A stretch of DNA of 64,000 nt from Planctomycetota bacterium. GTDB lineage: Bacteria > Planctomycetota > JAJSAM01 > JAJVHW01. The stretch is from the NCBI GenBank assembly GCA_021776825.1, contig JAJFFG010000005.1, forward strand, positions 25,828 through 89,827. Reading direction: 5' to 3'. Below the pieces are notes generated by a model. The model searched no databases and was not told where the DNA came from. It saw nothing but the letters and a program-made list of their open reading frames with translations. Below, one piece after another: positions 24,436 to 32,546 of this stretch. The translations under genes and the position numbers were made by a program. The first letter of the stretch is position 1. Every line of letters begins with the position of its first letter.

Positions 24436-25090
24436 GGGCGGACCGGATGGCCCGGGCCGCGGCCTCGGGGTCGGCGGCGCCGAGGATGCCCGAGCAGAGC
24501 GCGAGGCGCCGGAACCCGGCCGCCGCCGCAGCTTCCGCCCGTGCGACGTCCAGCCCTCCGATGCCGAACGCCGGGACCCCGGCCTCCTCCGCGTCGAGAG
24601 CCAGCGGCGCGAGTAGCTCCGGGCTCCCGACCGGGACGAAGCGGCCCTTCGTCGCGGTGGGGAACAGACTGCCGACGCCGACGTAGTCCGCGGCGTCGTC
24701 CAACGCTCCGCGGAGCTCGACTGCATCGTGCGTCGAGACGCCGAGGAGCACGGATGGGCCCAGGTGCTCTCGCGCCGCCGCGACGGGAGCATCCTCCTGA
24801 CCGAGGTGCACGCCGTCGGCCTCGATCGTCCGCGCCAGGTCGATGCGATCGTTGACCACGAAGAGCGCCCCATGACGTCGACAGAGGTCCCGCAGCGTCC
24901 GGGCGAGATCGAGGAGCGCCGCGTCGTCACCCCGCTTCTCGCGCAGCTGCACCATGTCCACCCCGCCGCGCAGGGCCCCCTCGACGGCGTCGAGCAGGGG
25001 CCGCGCGCCGATGCCCGGGGTCGCAATCAGGCACAGTCGCGCATCGGCCAGTCGCGTTCGCAGAGTGGGGGTGGAGGGGGAGCGGTTCAC
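24419..25090 (-). CDS. thiE: Thiamine-phosphate synthase
   Basis: A 223-residue TIM-barrel enzyme coupling the thiazole phosphate and hydroxymethylpyrimidine diphosphate to thiamine phosphate. Key blocks are all present: GGVDMVQLREK (pyrophosphate-side Arg and Lys), HGALFVVNDRIDLA, ADGVHLGQED, LGVSTHD, DYVGVGSLFPTATK (with the Thr-x-Thr replaced by Thr-Ala-Thr), and GIGGLDVARAEAAAAAGFRRLAL. Length is normal. No other thiamine gene is in the window. It is divergent from the gene at 25185, and the intervening 94 bases show no TPP riboswitch. Confidence 0.9.
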   Translation of the reverse strand: MNRSPSTPTLRTRLADARLCLIATPGIGARPLLDAVEGALRGGVDMVQLREKRGDDAALLDLARTLRDLCRRHGALFVVNDRIDLARTIEADGVHLGQEDAPVAAAREHLGPSVLLGVSTHDAVELRGALDDAADYVGVGSLFPTATKGRFVPVGSPELLAPLALDAEEAGVPAFGIGGLDVARAEAAAAAGFRRLALCSGILGAADPEAAARAIRSALNRPA

Positions 25091-25184
25091 GCGGTGTCCT
25101 TCGATACGGTGTCCTTAGATGCCGGCGCGGTCCGGTTCGGATGCCACGTCATGATAGGATCGGACTGGATCCATCGAGGTACAG

Positions 25185-26093
25185 ATGACCGCCACACGCC
25201 GCTTTCCGACCGCCCTCACCGCCGCCCTGCTGCTCCTCTCCACCGTCGCGATGGCCGATGACGTCCAGCTCGTCAACGGCAAGACGATCGAAGGCAAGGC
25301 CCGTCGCGTTGGCGACGAGGTCATCGTCGAGACCTCCGCCGGCGAGCTGCGGCTCCCCGCCGACGAGGTGCGTGAGATCGTGCCTGGGAAGACACGCGCC
25401 GACCGCTATCAGGAGCGCGCCAAGGCGCTCCCGAAGGACGACGCCGAGGGTGCCGCCGACGCGCACGCCGCGCTGGCTGACTGGTGCAAGGAGCAGAAGC
25501 TCAGCGTCCAGGCTCGGCGCCATTGGAAGCGCGCGGTTGAGATCGACCCGGACCACCGCGGCGCCCACGCGGGCCTCGGCCACGTTCGCTACGAGAGCCG
25601 ATGGCTGACGCAGACCGAGTACTACGAGGCGCGCGGCTTCGTCCGCTCGAAGGGCGCGTGGGTCCACCGCGACGAGTTGGCTCGCCGCACGGCGATCGCC
25701 GCCCGGGACAAGGCGCTGCGCGAGCACGTGAAGACCATCCGCGACAGCGTGACGAAGATGTCGTCGCACAAGCGCAAGACCCGCCTCGTCGGCCGCGTGG
25801 CATTGCAGGAGTACGCCGAGGGCCGCGGCGATCTCGAACTGGCCGCCTTCGCGACCCGTGTCGCTGAGCACTACAACGCCGCCTGGCGCGTTCAGCGCAT
25901 CCGGCAGCGCGCGACCGCACTGACCGAGATCCGCGCGACGCACAGCCAGCTGAAGCGCCCGATCCCGACGATCCAGACGAGCCTCGGCGCCAACTCGACT
26001 CCCGTCACCATTCAGCTCCCCGAGCTGGCGATTGCGCAGATCAAGACGACCGTTCGTGTCCCACTGAACATCGAGCTGGACGAAGACGAGTAG
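25185..26093 (+). CDS. Secreted protein of unknown function with SH3-like start and TPR-like middle
   Basis: A 302-residue exported protein: signal peptide at 1-24 (LLLLSTVAMA), a small beta domain DDVQLVNGKTIEGKARRVGDEVIVET with LPADEVREIVPG that looks like an SH3-type or Sm-like barrel, then a helical part with a TPR-like unit WKRAVEIDPDHRGAHAGLGHVRYESRWLTQTEYYEARGFVR. The motif W-hydrophobic then G-x-W (KGAWVHRDEL) is common in planctomycetal secreted proteins. The C-terminal 60 residues are beta-rich. No enzyme residues are evident. The start has a GAGGT site seven bases upstream. Confidence 0.75.
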   Translation: MTATRRFPTALTAALLLLSTVAMADDVQLVNGKTIEGKARRVGDEVIVETSAGELRLPADEVREIVPGKTRADRYQERAKALPKDDAEGAADAHAALADWCKEQKLSVQARRHWKRAVEIDPDHRGAHAGLGHVRYESRWLTQTEYYEARGFVRSKGAWVHRDELARRTAIAARDKALREHVKTIRDSVTKMSSHKRKTRLVGRVALQEYAEGRGDLELAAFATRVAEHYNAAWRVQRIRQRATALTEIRATHSQLKRPIPTIQTSLGANSTPVTIQLPELAIAQIKTTVRVPLNIELDEDE

Positions 26094-27183
26094 GAGCGGG
26101 TAACGCCGATTGCGGAGCGCGTCGTCGGTGGGCGCGCGTCGCGAGATGCGGCAATCGCCGCGCCCTCGGTGTCTCTGGTCGGCTCCGCGGCTGCGTCCGC
26201 TCTCACACGAGAGCCGCCCCCTCGGTCCCAGCCTTGCGTGGGCCTCATTTCCCCGCGTCACGGCGCTTGCGCTTGGGCGCAACCGCCCCGCCCCGGGTGA
26301 GGATACGGAGCGGTGGGGTGTCCTCCGGTCCGGCGGACTGCTCCACCAATGACGCCGTAGGGGCGGGGCCCCTGGCCCGCCCGCGCCCGCTGGGGTTGCT
26401 CGCGCGATGCGGGCCCGATGGCGCTCGGCGAACGACCCTCGTGGTTCGCGCGGCCATCGGTCGACGACGTCACGGCTCGGCAACCGCGATCGCCATCCAT
26501 CGTGAGACCCACGGTCCTCGCTCGCGTGCGCCAGCCACCGACGTCGCCCGCGCGACCCGTCGTCGGCGCGGGAGGGTCAGGGAACCCACCCCTACGACAC
26601 CGTCGGTCACGCGCATCCCCTCGTACGGGCGGATCTCCTGATCCGCCCCGCCCGCTGGGTTGGCGCGGGCAAGGCGGGCCCGATGGCGCTCCGCGGACGA
26701 CTCGCGCGACGCGTTCGACCAACGGACGATGGCGTCGTGGCCCGAGACGCGCGCCGTCTTGGCGCGACTGCTCCGTGACGCCGTAGGGGCGGACCCCCTG
26801 GTCCGCCCCGCCCGCTGGGGTGGCGCGGGCGAGGTCGGCCCGATGGCGCTCCGCGGACGACTCCGGTGCTGCGCGCGGCGACCGGTCGATTCTCGCCGCA
26901 TCGCGGCCACTCGGCGGCTGCCAGCCTGACAGGGCGGATCCTCGGCGCCTCCCGATCTGCCAGCTTGGCACGCGTTGGTCGACGCCGCAGGTCGTGATCT
27001 AAGGACTTGTTTCAAATGGACTTACGGATTCAGTCCTCGCCGCGCCCCCCGTGGTACCGGCCTTGCATCTCGGCGAGCGGAGATGGCGTGGCGATCGGGG
27101 ATTCCCGTTCGCTCTCAACGAACACGACGGCGCGGACGAGCGGGAACCCGCTACCGCGGACCCCGCGAGGAGATCCAGGACCC
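26094..27183. other. 1.1-kb intergenic region before groES
   Basis: No convincing gene. The middle holds a four-copy palindromic repeat cluster (26351-26863). The end (27001-27183) is the groES leader: relatively AT-rich around 27003-27035 (CTTGTTTCAAATGG), with a small palindrome AGCGGG-AA-CCCGCT at 27139-27152 and GAGGAG just before the start. No CIRCE element (TTAGCACTC and its inverse) is present, so HrcA control of the usual type is not supported. Confidence 0.6.
26351..26863. repeat. Four-copy palindromic intergenic repeat
   Basis: A unit of about 85 bp recurs at about 26351-26437, 26621-26703 and 26777-26863, with a diverged inverted copy at about 26530-26605. It begins with a hairpin of the form GACGCCGTAGGGGCGGAC followed by its inverse (GGGGCGGACC-CCCTG-GGTCCGCCCC in the last copy). 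It continues with CGCCCGCTGGGG, GGCGCGGGC, and GCCCGATGGCGCTC. The hairpin is preserved by paired changes among copies, pointing to selection or a shared structured origin. Reading frames through it are open only because of GC content. Confidence 0.75.
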
Positions 27184-27477
27184 ATGGCGAAGATCAAGCC
27201 GATCAACGACAAGGTGCTCGTCAAGCGCCTTGAGGCCGAGAGCAAGACCGCGGGCGGCATCGTCCTCCCCGACAACGCCAAGGAGAAGCCCAAGGAGGGC
27301 ACGATCGTGGCGATCGGGAACGGACGCCTGCTGAAGAACGGCGAGCGCAGCCAGTTCCAGGTCTCCAAGGGCGACCGGGTCATCTTCAGCTCCTACGCCG
27401 GCACCGAGATCAAGGTGATGGGCGAGGACTTCCTGGTGCTCGGCGAGGACGACATCCTCGCCATCGTCGAGGGCTAG
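27184..27477 (+). CDS. groES: Co-chaperonin GroES
   Basis: A 97-residue subunit of the heptameric lid of the GroEL chaperonin. The family blocks are plain: [30 protein letters not shown] (mobile loop around residues 17-32), [25 protein letters not shown], and the C-terminal [16 protein letters not shown]. The ATG at 27184 is preceded by GAGGAGATCC. It is 54 bases upstream of groEL and surely co-transcribed. Confidence 0.96.
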   Translation: MAKIKPINDKVLVKRLEAESKTAGGIVLPDNAKEKPKEGTIVAIGNGRLLKNGERSQFQVSKGDRVIFSSYAGTEIKVMGEDFLVLGEDDILAIVEG

Positions 27478-27531
27478 TCGCGCCCTAGCGCGCCGACGAC
27501 CGAACTCCGCAGCAACGAAAGCGAGACGACC

Positions 27532-29229
27532 ATGAGTGCCAAGAAGATCGCATACAGCCAGGAGGCGCGGGAGAACACCCGCCGGGGCGTCAACGCCCTC
27601 GCACGCGCCGTCAAGGTCACCCTCGGCCCGCGCGGCCGCAACGTCCTCATCGAGAAGTCCTTCGGCGCGCCGCAGGTGACCAAGGACGGGGCGACCGTGG
27701 CCAAGGAGGTCGAACTCAAGGACCGCTACGAGAACATCGGCGCCACGATGGTCCGCGAGGTCGCCACGAAGACCGCCGACGTCGCGGGTGACGGCACGAC
27801 CACCGCCGTCGTCCTCGCCGAGGCGATCTTCGAGGAGGGCCTGAAGAACGTCGCCGCCGGCGCCTCGCCGCTGGGCATCAAGCGCGGCATCGAACTCGCC
27901 GTCGAGTGCGTCGCCGAGCGTCTGAAGCGCGACTCGATCAAGATCGACGCCTCGAACGAGCAGCAGATCGCCAACGTCGCCGCCATCGCCGCGAACAACG
28001 ATGCCGAGATCGGCAGCAAGATCGCGGAAGCGATCACGCGCGTCGGCAAGAACGGCGTCGTGACCGTCGAGGAGGGCCGCGGCCTGACGACCGAAGTCGA
28101 GTGGAAGGAGGGCATGCAGTTCGACAAGGGCTGGCTCTCGCCGCACTTCGTCAACCAGCCCGCCAACATGGAGTGTGTCCTCGAGGACGCACTCATCCTG
28201 ATCCACGAGAAGAAGATCGGCTCGATCAAGGACATGCTTCCGCTGCTCGAGAAGGTCGCGAAGGCCGGCCGGCCGCTCGTGATCCTCGCCGAGGACGTCG
28301 AGGGCGAGGCACTCGCCACGCTCGTCGTCAACCGCCTGCGCGGCACGCTGCACGTCGTCGCCGTCAAGGCGCCAGGCTTCGGTGATCGCCGCAAGGCCAT
28401 GATGCAGGACATCGCGGTCCTGACCGGAGGCAAGGCGATCTTCGAGGACCTCGGCATCCAGCTCGAGAACGTCGAGGTCGCCGACCTCGGCAGTGCTCGC
28501 AAGGTGATCGTCTCGAAGGACGTCACGACGATCGTCGAGGGTGGCGGCAAGGCGAAGGACATCAAGGCGCGCGTCGCCCAGATCCGCGCCGAGCTCGAGG
28601 ACACGTCCTCGGACTACGATCGCGAGAAGCTCCAGGAGCGCCTCGCGAAGCTCGCCGGCGGCGTCGCGCAGATCAACGTCGGCGCCGCGACCGAGGTCGA
28701 GATGAAGGAGCGCAAGATGCGCGTCGAGGATGCGCGCGACGCGACGCACGCCGCACTCGAGGAGGGCATCCTCCCCGGCGGTGGGTCCTCGCTGCTGCGC
28801 GCCCAGGCGGCGCTCGACACGCTCGCCAAGAACACGGACGACCAGGATGCGCACGTCGGCATCAGCATCATCCGTCGGGCACTCGAGGCGCCGATCCGTC
28901 AGATCGCCAGCAACGCCGGCGTGGACGCTTCGATCGTGGTCGAGCGCGTGCGCAGCGAGAAGGGCAAGCGCTTCGGCTACAACGCCGCGACCGAGGAGTA
29001 CGGCGATCTCATCGAGATGGGCGTCATCGATCCTCGCAAGGTCGTGCGCACGTCGCTGCAGAACGCCGCCAGCGTCAGCACGCTCCTGCTGACTACCGAG
29101 GCGGTCATCACCGAGATCCCCGAGAAGAAGCCTGCGATGCCCGCCGGCGGCGGCATGGACGGCGGCGGAATGGGTGGCATGGGCGGAATGGGTGGCATGG
29201 GCGGCATGGGAGGGATGGGCGGCTTCTAA
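27532..29229 (+). CDS. groEL: Chaperonin GroEL
   Basis: A 565-residue subunit of the double-ring ATP-driven chaperonin. Recognisable parts: [26 protein letters not shown], the ATP-site [45 protein letters not shown] in the apical domain, [12 protein letters not shown], and [15 protein letters not shown]. The C-terminus ends in GGM repeats ([11 protein letters not shown] type), as in chaperonins that form a full folding cage. The length is slightly above the E. coli protein because the tail is longer. This is the only chaperonin copy seen here. An intrinsic terminator follows at 29261. Confidence 0.96.
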   Translation: MSAKKIAYSQEARENTRRGVNALARAVKVTLGPRGRNVLIEKSFGAPQVTKDGATVAKEVELKDRYENIGATMVREVATKTADVAGDGTTTAVVLAEAIFEEGLKNVAAGASPLGIKRGIELAVECVAERLKRDSIKIDASNEQQIANVAAIAANNDAEIGSKIAEAITRVGKNGVVTVEEGRGLTTEVEWKEGMQFDKGWLSPHFVNQPANMECVLEDALILIHEKKIGSIKDMLPLLEKVAKAGRPLVILAEDVEGEALATLVVNRLRGTLHVVAVKAPGFGDRRKAMMQDIAVLTGGKAIFEDLGIQLENVEVADLGSARKVIVSKDVTTIVEGGGKAKDIKARVAQIRAELEDTSSDYDREKLQERLAKLAGGVAQINVGAATEVEMKERKMRVEDARDATHAALEEGILPGGGSSLLRAQAALDTLAKNTDDQDAHVGISIIRRALEAPIRQIASNAGVDASIVVERVRSEKGKRFGYNAATEEYGDLIEMGVIDPRKVVRTSLQNAASVSTLLLTTEAVITEIPEKKPAMPAGGGMDGGGMGGMGGMGGMGGMGGMGGF

Positions 29230-29260
29230 GCGCTCGTCGTTCGCTCGTCCGAGCACTCGA

Positions 29261-29300
29261 GAGAAGGGCGGCGCCGGAGACGGCGTCGCCCTTCTCGATT
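29261..29300 (+). terminator. Terminator after groEL
   Basis: GAGAAGGGCGGCGCC pairs with GGCGTCGCCCTTCTC, a nearly perfect stem over 29261-29296 around a short GGAGAC loop. It lies 32 bases after the groEL stop. Confidence 0.75.
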
Positions 29301-29393
29301 CCCAGTTCTCGATTCGCCGCCGAACGAATCGAAAGGGCCGCTGCGCCCCGATGGCCACGCCGCCTGTGTGCCACTCTCGAAGAACAAGCGCTG

Positions 29394-29779
29394 GCAGGCT
29401 GTCGGAGTTTCGGCCTCGACGGGCCACGTAGGCTGGCGCGACAGCCTGCTCACTATCGGCCGACTGGGCGGCGAGCGGCGGCGAACTGCGGCGCGGCCGG
29501 GCCGCCTGCGGCGCCACGTTGTGATGCGGGCGTTCCGGAGCGGATCCGTCGCCGAATCCGCCTCGAAACGGCGGCCCACGCCCTCGCAGCGGCCAGTTTC
29601 AGCAGGTTGTGCGCCGTGCAGAGCATGGTCCACTTCCCACGGAGGAAGTGCCTTCTCACTCATGCCCAGATCATCGTCCACCGCGACGGCGCTCTGGTGC
29701 CCCGCGGGACCTCTAACTAGCAGCCTGTCGCGTCGACGGACTCGCGCACGGCGACGCCGAGACTCCGACAGGCTGCTAG
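29394..29779 (-). mobile_element. CTAG-ended hairpin element, copy B, with transposase C-terminus
   Basis: The inverted counterpart of the element at 4990-5417. Its intact terminal hairpin is 29717-29779, with CTAG at both feet; the other hairpin (about 29394-29450) has lost its outer CTAG. On the minus strand an open stretch ending near 29453 reads KWTMLCTAHNLLKLAAARA, the C-terminal signature of IS1182-type DDE transposases, followed by about 45 residues and a stop. Nothing upstream of it encodes the rest of a transposase. The pseudopilin's TAG stop lies in the terminal CTAG at 29776-29779. Confidence 0.75.
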
Positions 29780-30453
29780 TTGACCTGCTTCCACTTCGCG
29801 CCGTCGCGGCCGATCGTGCCGATGGCCATGTTGCCCGTGATCACGTTCGCGTGACCTCCGGCGATGAACGCTGCACCCTGCGACGGGTACGCGCCGGTCC
29901 CGTCGTCTTTGGCGGAGACCTCACCGGACTGGTTCGTGAAGAACACGCGTGAGCCGCTGTTGGCATAGGTCGTGGGGTACGCGGCAGCGCACCAGGTCGT
30001 CTCGGCGAGGTTCGAGTCGACCGTGCCGATCTGGCCGGTGCCGGTCTCGCCGGATCCGTGGCCGTCGCCCTGGGGCAGAAAGCACTGGAACGTGTAGCCC
30101 GAGCGCGACACGCTGCCGTCGGCCGCATAGGCGCGGAACGCACCGGAGAGGACGGTCGGATTGATCACGACCCCGCGCGTCCCCGACGCGTCGATGCGCA
30201 CGCCCTTCGAGCCGGACAGCTCGCTGAAGAAGCCGAACTCGCCGGTTCCGTCATCGTCCAGGTCGCACTTGGAACTCGTCTGGAACTGCGCCTGGGCCGA
30301 CGAGATGGTGCGCAGCGTCGAGACGGCGGAGGTCTCGTTTGCGTTGAGGCGCGCCGACAGCAGGTTCGGGATGGCGATAGCGGCGATGATGGCGATGATC
30401 GCGACGACGATCATCAGCTCGATCAGCGTGAAGCCCTTCTGGTCTCTCGACAT
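29776..30453 (-). CDS. Type IV pilin-like (pseudopilin) protein
   Basis: A 225-residue protein with a class III prepilin signal: MSRDQKG then FTLIELMIVVAIIAIIAAIA, cleaved after Gly7 and N-methylated by a prepilin peptidase. After this helix comes PNLLSARLNANETSAVSTL, shared by short planctomycetal and acidobacterial pilins. The globular part has Cys residues in SSKCDLDDD, FQCFLP and WCAAAY and a C-terminal WKQVN. It may be a type II secretion or type IV pilus minor subunit. No assembly genes are nearby, as is usual for scattered pilins. A GGAGGAGA site precedes the ATG. The stop is in element B. Confidence 0.88.
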   Translation of the reverse strand: MSRDQKGFTLIELMIVVAIIAIIAAIAIPNLLSARLNANETSAVSTLRTISSAQAQFQTSSKCDLDDDGTGEFGFFSELSGSKGVRIDASGTRGVVINPTVLSGAFRAYAADGSVSRSGYTFQCFLPQGDGHGSGETGTGQIGTVDSNLAETTWCAAAYPTTYANSGSRVFFTNQSGEVSAKDDGTGAYPSQGAAFIAGGHANVITGNMAIGTIGRDGAKWKQVN

Positions 30454-30676
30454 GTGGTTCTCCTCCCTGACTTGCCCGGCGCAGGGAACGCGTCCGGAGC
30501 GTCCTCCGGACAGATGGGCGTGAGAAGCGCGGACACAGGTCGTGTCGACACCGCGGGCGCGTTCACATGAGAGAATTCGCGGATAGATATCGGCAACGCT
30601 TGCCGCGACCTCGCTGCGACGTCGCCGGGCGCGAGACTCGACGCCGTCGACTCGCTACGATCCGGTCGTCGGTCAG

Positions 30677-30729
30677 GCGCTGAGCGCCCAACGCCCAGTA
30701 CCCAGCGCCCAGTACCCAGTGCCCAGTGC
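30677..30729 (+). repeat. Short tandem repeat upstream of orn
   Basis: Seven or so imperfect 7-bp units of the type GCCCAGT / ACCCAGC occur in a row within the gap between the pseudopilin and orn. They end 20 bases before the orn start, so they may lie in its leader. Otherwise the 295-base gap (30454-30748) shows nothing. Confidence 0.75.
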
Positions 30730-30748
30730 CGACGCGTCGGGAGAGTGC

Positions 30749-31315
30749 ATGAGCGCGAAGAGCCCCAAGTCCCACCGACTCGTGTGGATCGACCTCGAGA
30801 TGACCGGACTCGATCCCGACCGGCACGTCATCGTCGAGATCGCAACGATCGTGACGGACGGCGAGCTGGAGCTCATCGCCGAGGGACCCGAGCTCGTTGT
30901 GCACGCCACCGACGCGGAGCTCGACGAGATGATCACGCTCGTCCGCGACATGCACACGAGCAGCGGGCTGCTGCCCGAGATCCGTTCCGCGTCGCTCAGC
31001 GTGACGGAGGCCGAGGAGCAGACCCTGGCGTTCGTGCGCGAGCACTGCCCGCGCAAGGGGCAGCATCCTCTCTGCGGCAACTCGATCGGCACCGATCGCC
31101 GCTTTCTCGCGCGCTATATGCCCCGGCTCGAGGACCACCTCTCGTACCGCTGCGTCGACGTGTCGACGATCAAGGAGCTCAGCCGACGGTGGTATCCGGG
31201 GTCCTACCGCGACCGACCGGGCAAGTCGAAGGGGCACCGCGCTCTCGCGGACATCCGCGAGAGCATCGAGGAACTGCGCCACTGGCGCGCGTCCGTGTTC
31301 CGCGCGGAGGCGTGA
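30749..31315 (+). CDS. orn: Oligoribonuclease
   Basis: A 188-residue 3'-5' exoribonuclease of the DEDDh class that degrades di- to pentanucleotides, the last step of RNA decay and of pGpG turnover. Motif I is WIDLEMTGLDP (Asp and Glu metal ligands), motif II is GNSIGTDRRFLARYMP, and motif III with the catalytic His is GHRALADIRESIEEL. It aligns end to end with E. coli Orn. The ATG at 30749 is preceded by GGGAGAG. The stop overlaps the GTG of the following aldo/keto reductase remnant as GTGA. Confidence 0.95.
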   Translation: MSAKSPKSHRLVWIDLEMTGLDPDRHVIVEIATIVTDGELELIAEGPELVVHATDAELDEMITLVRDMHTSSGLLPEIRSASLSVTEAEEQTLAFVREHCPRKGQHPLCGNSIGTDRRFLARYMPRLEDHLSYRCVDVSTIKELSRRWYPGSYRDRPGKSKGHRALADIRESIEELRHWRASVFRAEA

Positions 31316-32233
31316 CCCGCCCCGGCGTGCTGCGATACCGGAACGGCGACCCGGTCCCGCGCTTGGGTCAGGGTACCTGGCGGATGGGGGAACAGCGCCA
31401 CCGACGAGCCGATGAGGCCCGCGTCCTGCGGTGTGGCATCGACTTGGGCATGACGTTGCTCGACACGGCGGAGATGTACGGCGAGGGCGGTGCGGACGAG
31501 GTGATCGGCGACGTCCTCGCGGAGCTAGCCCGACCTTCTCAGTGCGCCACGCCTGACACATCGCGGGGACCACGATCTCTGCGTTGACACAGCTCGTTGG
31601 GGGGATCAGCCCCTGACCACGCAGCGTCCGCCTTGATCTCGCGGCCCCCACTCGGTCAGGACACGCTGTCGTCGGTCCAACACCAGTCTTCACGTCGTAC
31701 ATCCTTCGTAGTCCCGGCGTTCCGGCCGCAGGCCGCGCCGACGTGGTGAGAAGGCCGGGCTAGGACCGACGCGAAGAGAGAGCGGCTTCGTCGTCGCGAA
31801 GCTCTATCCCCACGACGCATCGACGGCGGGAACCGTGGCCGCGGCCGAACGCTGTCTGCAGCGGCTTCGCACGGACTACATCGACCTGTTCCTCTACAAC
31901 CTCGCGCGGCGGGGGATCGAGCTCGACTTGCTGCCGTGGTGCGGTGCTCACGGTGTCGTGCCGATGGCGTACTCGCCGCTCGAGCAGGGGCGGCTCGACT
32001 GGGGCGGTGCCCTCGGGGAGGCCGCGACCGCGGTCGGTGCGACGCCGCGTCAGGTCGCGCTGGCCTGGACGCTCCGCCTGCCACGGATCGTGAGCGTCGT
32101 GAAGTCGGCGAACGAAGACCACGTTCAGGAGAACTCTGCGGCGCTCTCGCTCCGTCTGCCCGATCCCGTGCTCGGCCTGCTCGATCGGGCGTACCCGGCG
32201 CCGAACGCACCCGTGCCACTCGAGTCGCTCTGA
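31312..32233 (+). pseudogene. Aldo/keto reductase, interrupted by a miniature element and internally deleted
   Basis: An NADPH-dependent aldo/keto reductase of the type with LGQGTWRMGE and DLGMTLLDTAEMYGEGGADEVIGD (Asp and Tyr of the catalytic tetrad). The frame is lost at CTAG 31525, where a 235-bp element is inserted. Taking out one CTAG plus the element joins the halves as VLAEL-GPTRRESGFVVAKLYPH, a normal continuation. A second defect follows: DLFL runs straight into YNLARRGIELDLLPW, so about 50 residues with the catalytic His and the NQV strand are missing, perhaps through recombination between two TCCTCTAC copies. The C-terminus (MAYSPLEQGRL, QVALAWTLRL) is intact. The GTG start overlaps the orn stop. 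Confidence 0.85.
31525..31763. mobile_element. Miniature element with CTAG ends inside the aldo/keto reductase
   Basis: The ends are CTAGCCCGACCTTCTCA (31525-31541) and TGAGAAGGCCGGGCTAG (31747-31763), inverted repeats with one mismatch. CTAG is present at both ends, as a 4-bp target duplication or part of the repeat. The inside (about 205 bp) has no coding sequence of its own. Precise removal of 235 bp restores the host reading frame. Confidence 0.85.
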
Positions 32234-32237
32234 CGGC

Positions 32238-32261
32238 GCAGGAGGCCCACTCCGCTCCTGC
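32238..32261 (+). terminator. Hairpin after the aldo/keto reductase remnant
   Basis: GCAGGAG (32238-32244) pairs with CTCCTGC (32255-32261), followed by TTCCC. It starts five bases after the stop. The rest of the 313-base gap to 32547 holds only the leader of the dehydrogenase gene. Confidence 0.5.
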
Positions 32262-32546
32262 TTCCCGCCGCCCGCCGCATGCATCCACGGAGAACGCGCA
32301 CCGGATTCCTCTGGGCCCACCTGTGTCGCCACGGCGCCACCACCTTGCCATCCGGAGGGAATCCGGGAGCGCGCCGGGCATCGCCCGGGTCGTGACCTCG
32401 CTGACGGACACGTCGGCGCCGAGGTGACCGTCCAGGAGAAGGACGCACGGGAGGCTCGAAGGTTACATCGCCCTCCTCAACGCTCCGATCCCACGTCGGG
32501 CTCTCCGGCCGCTCCGCTACCCTCGGGGGCTTCGCGGAGGAGAACG

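Noticed and set aside
25091..25184. TPP riboswitch before thiE
   Set aside because: The leader is under 100 bases and the conserved TPP aptamer sequence is not present.
27151..29517. 788-codon open frame antisense to groES-groEL
   Set aside because: Shadow of two well-recognised genes; composition dominated by Leu, Asp, Arg.
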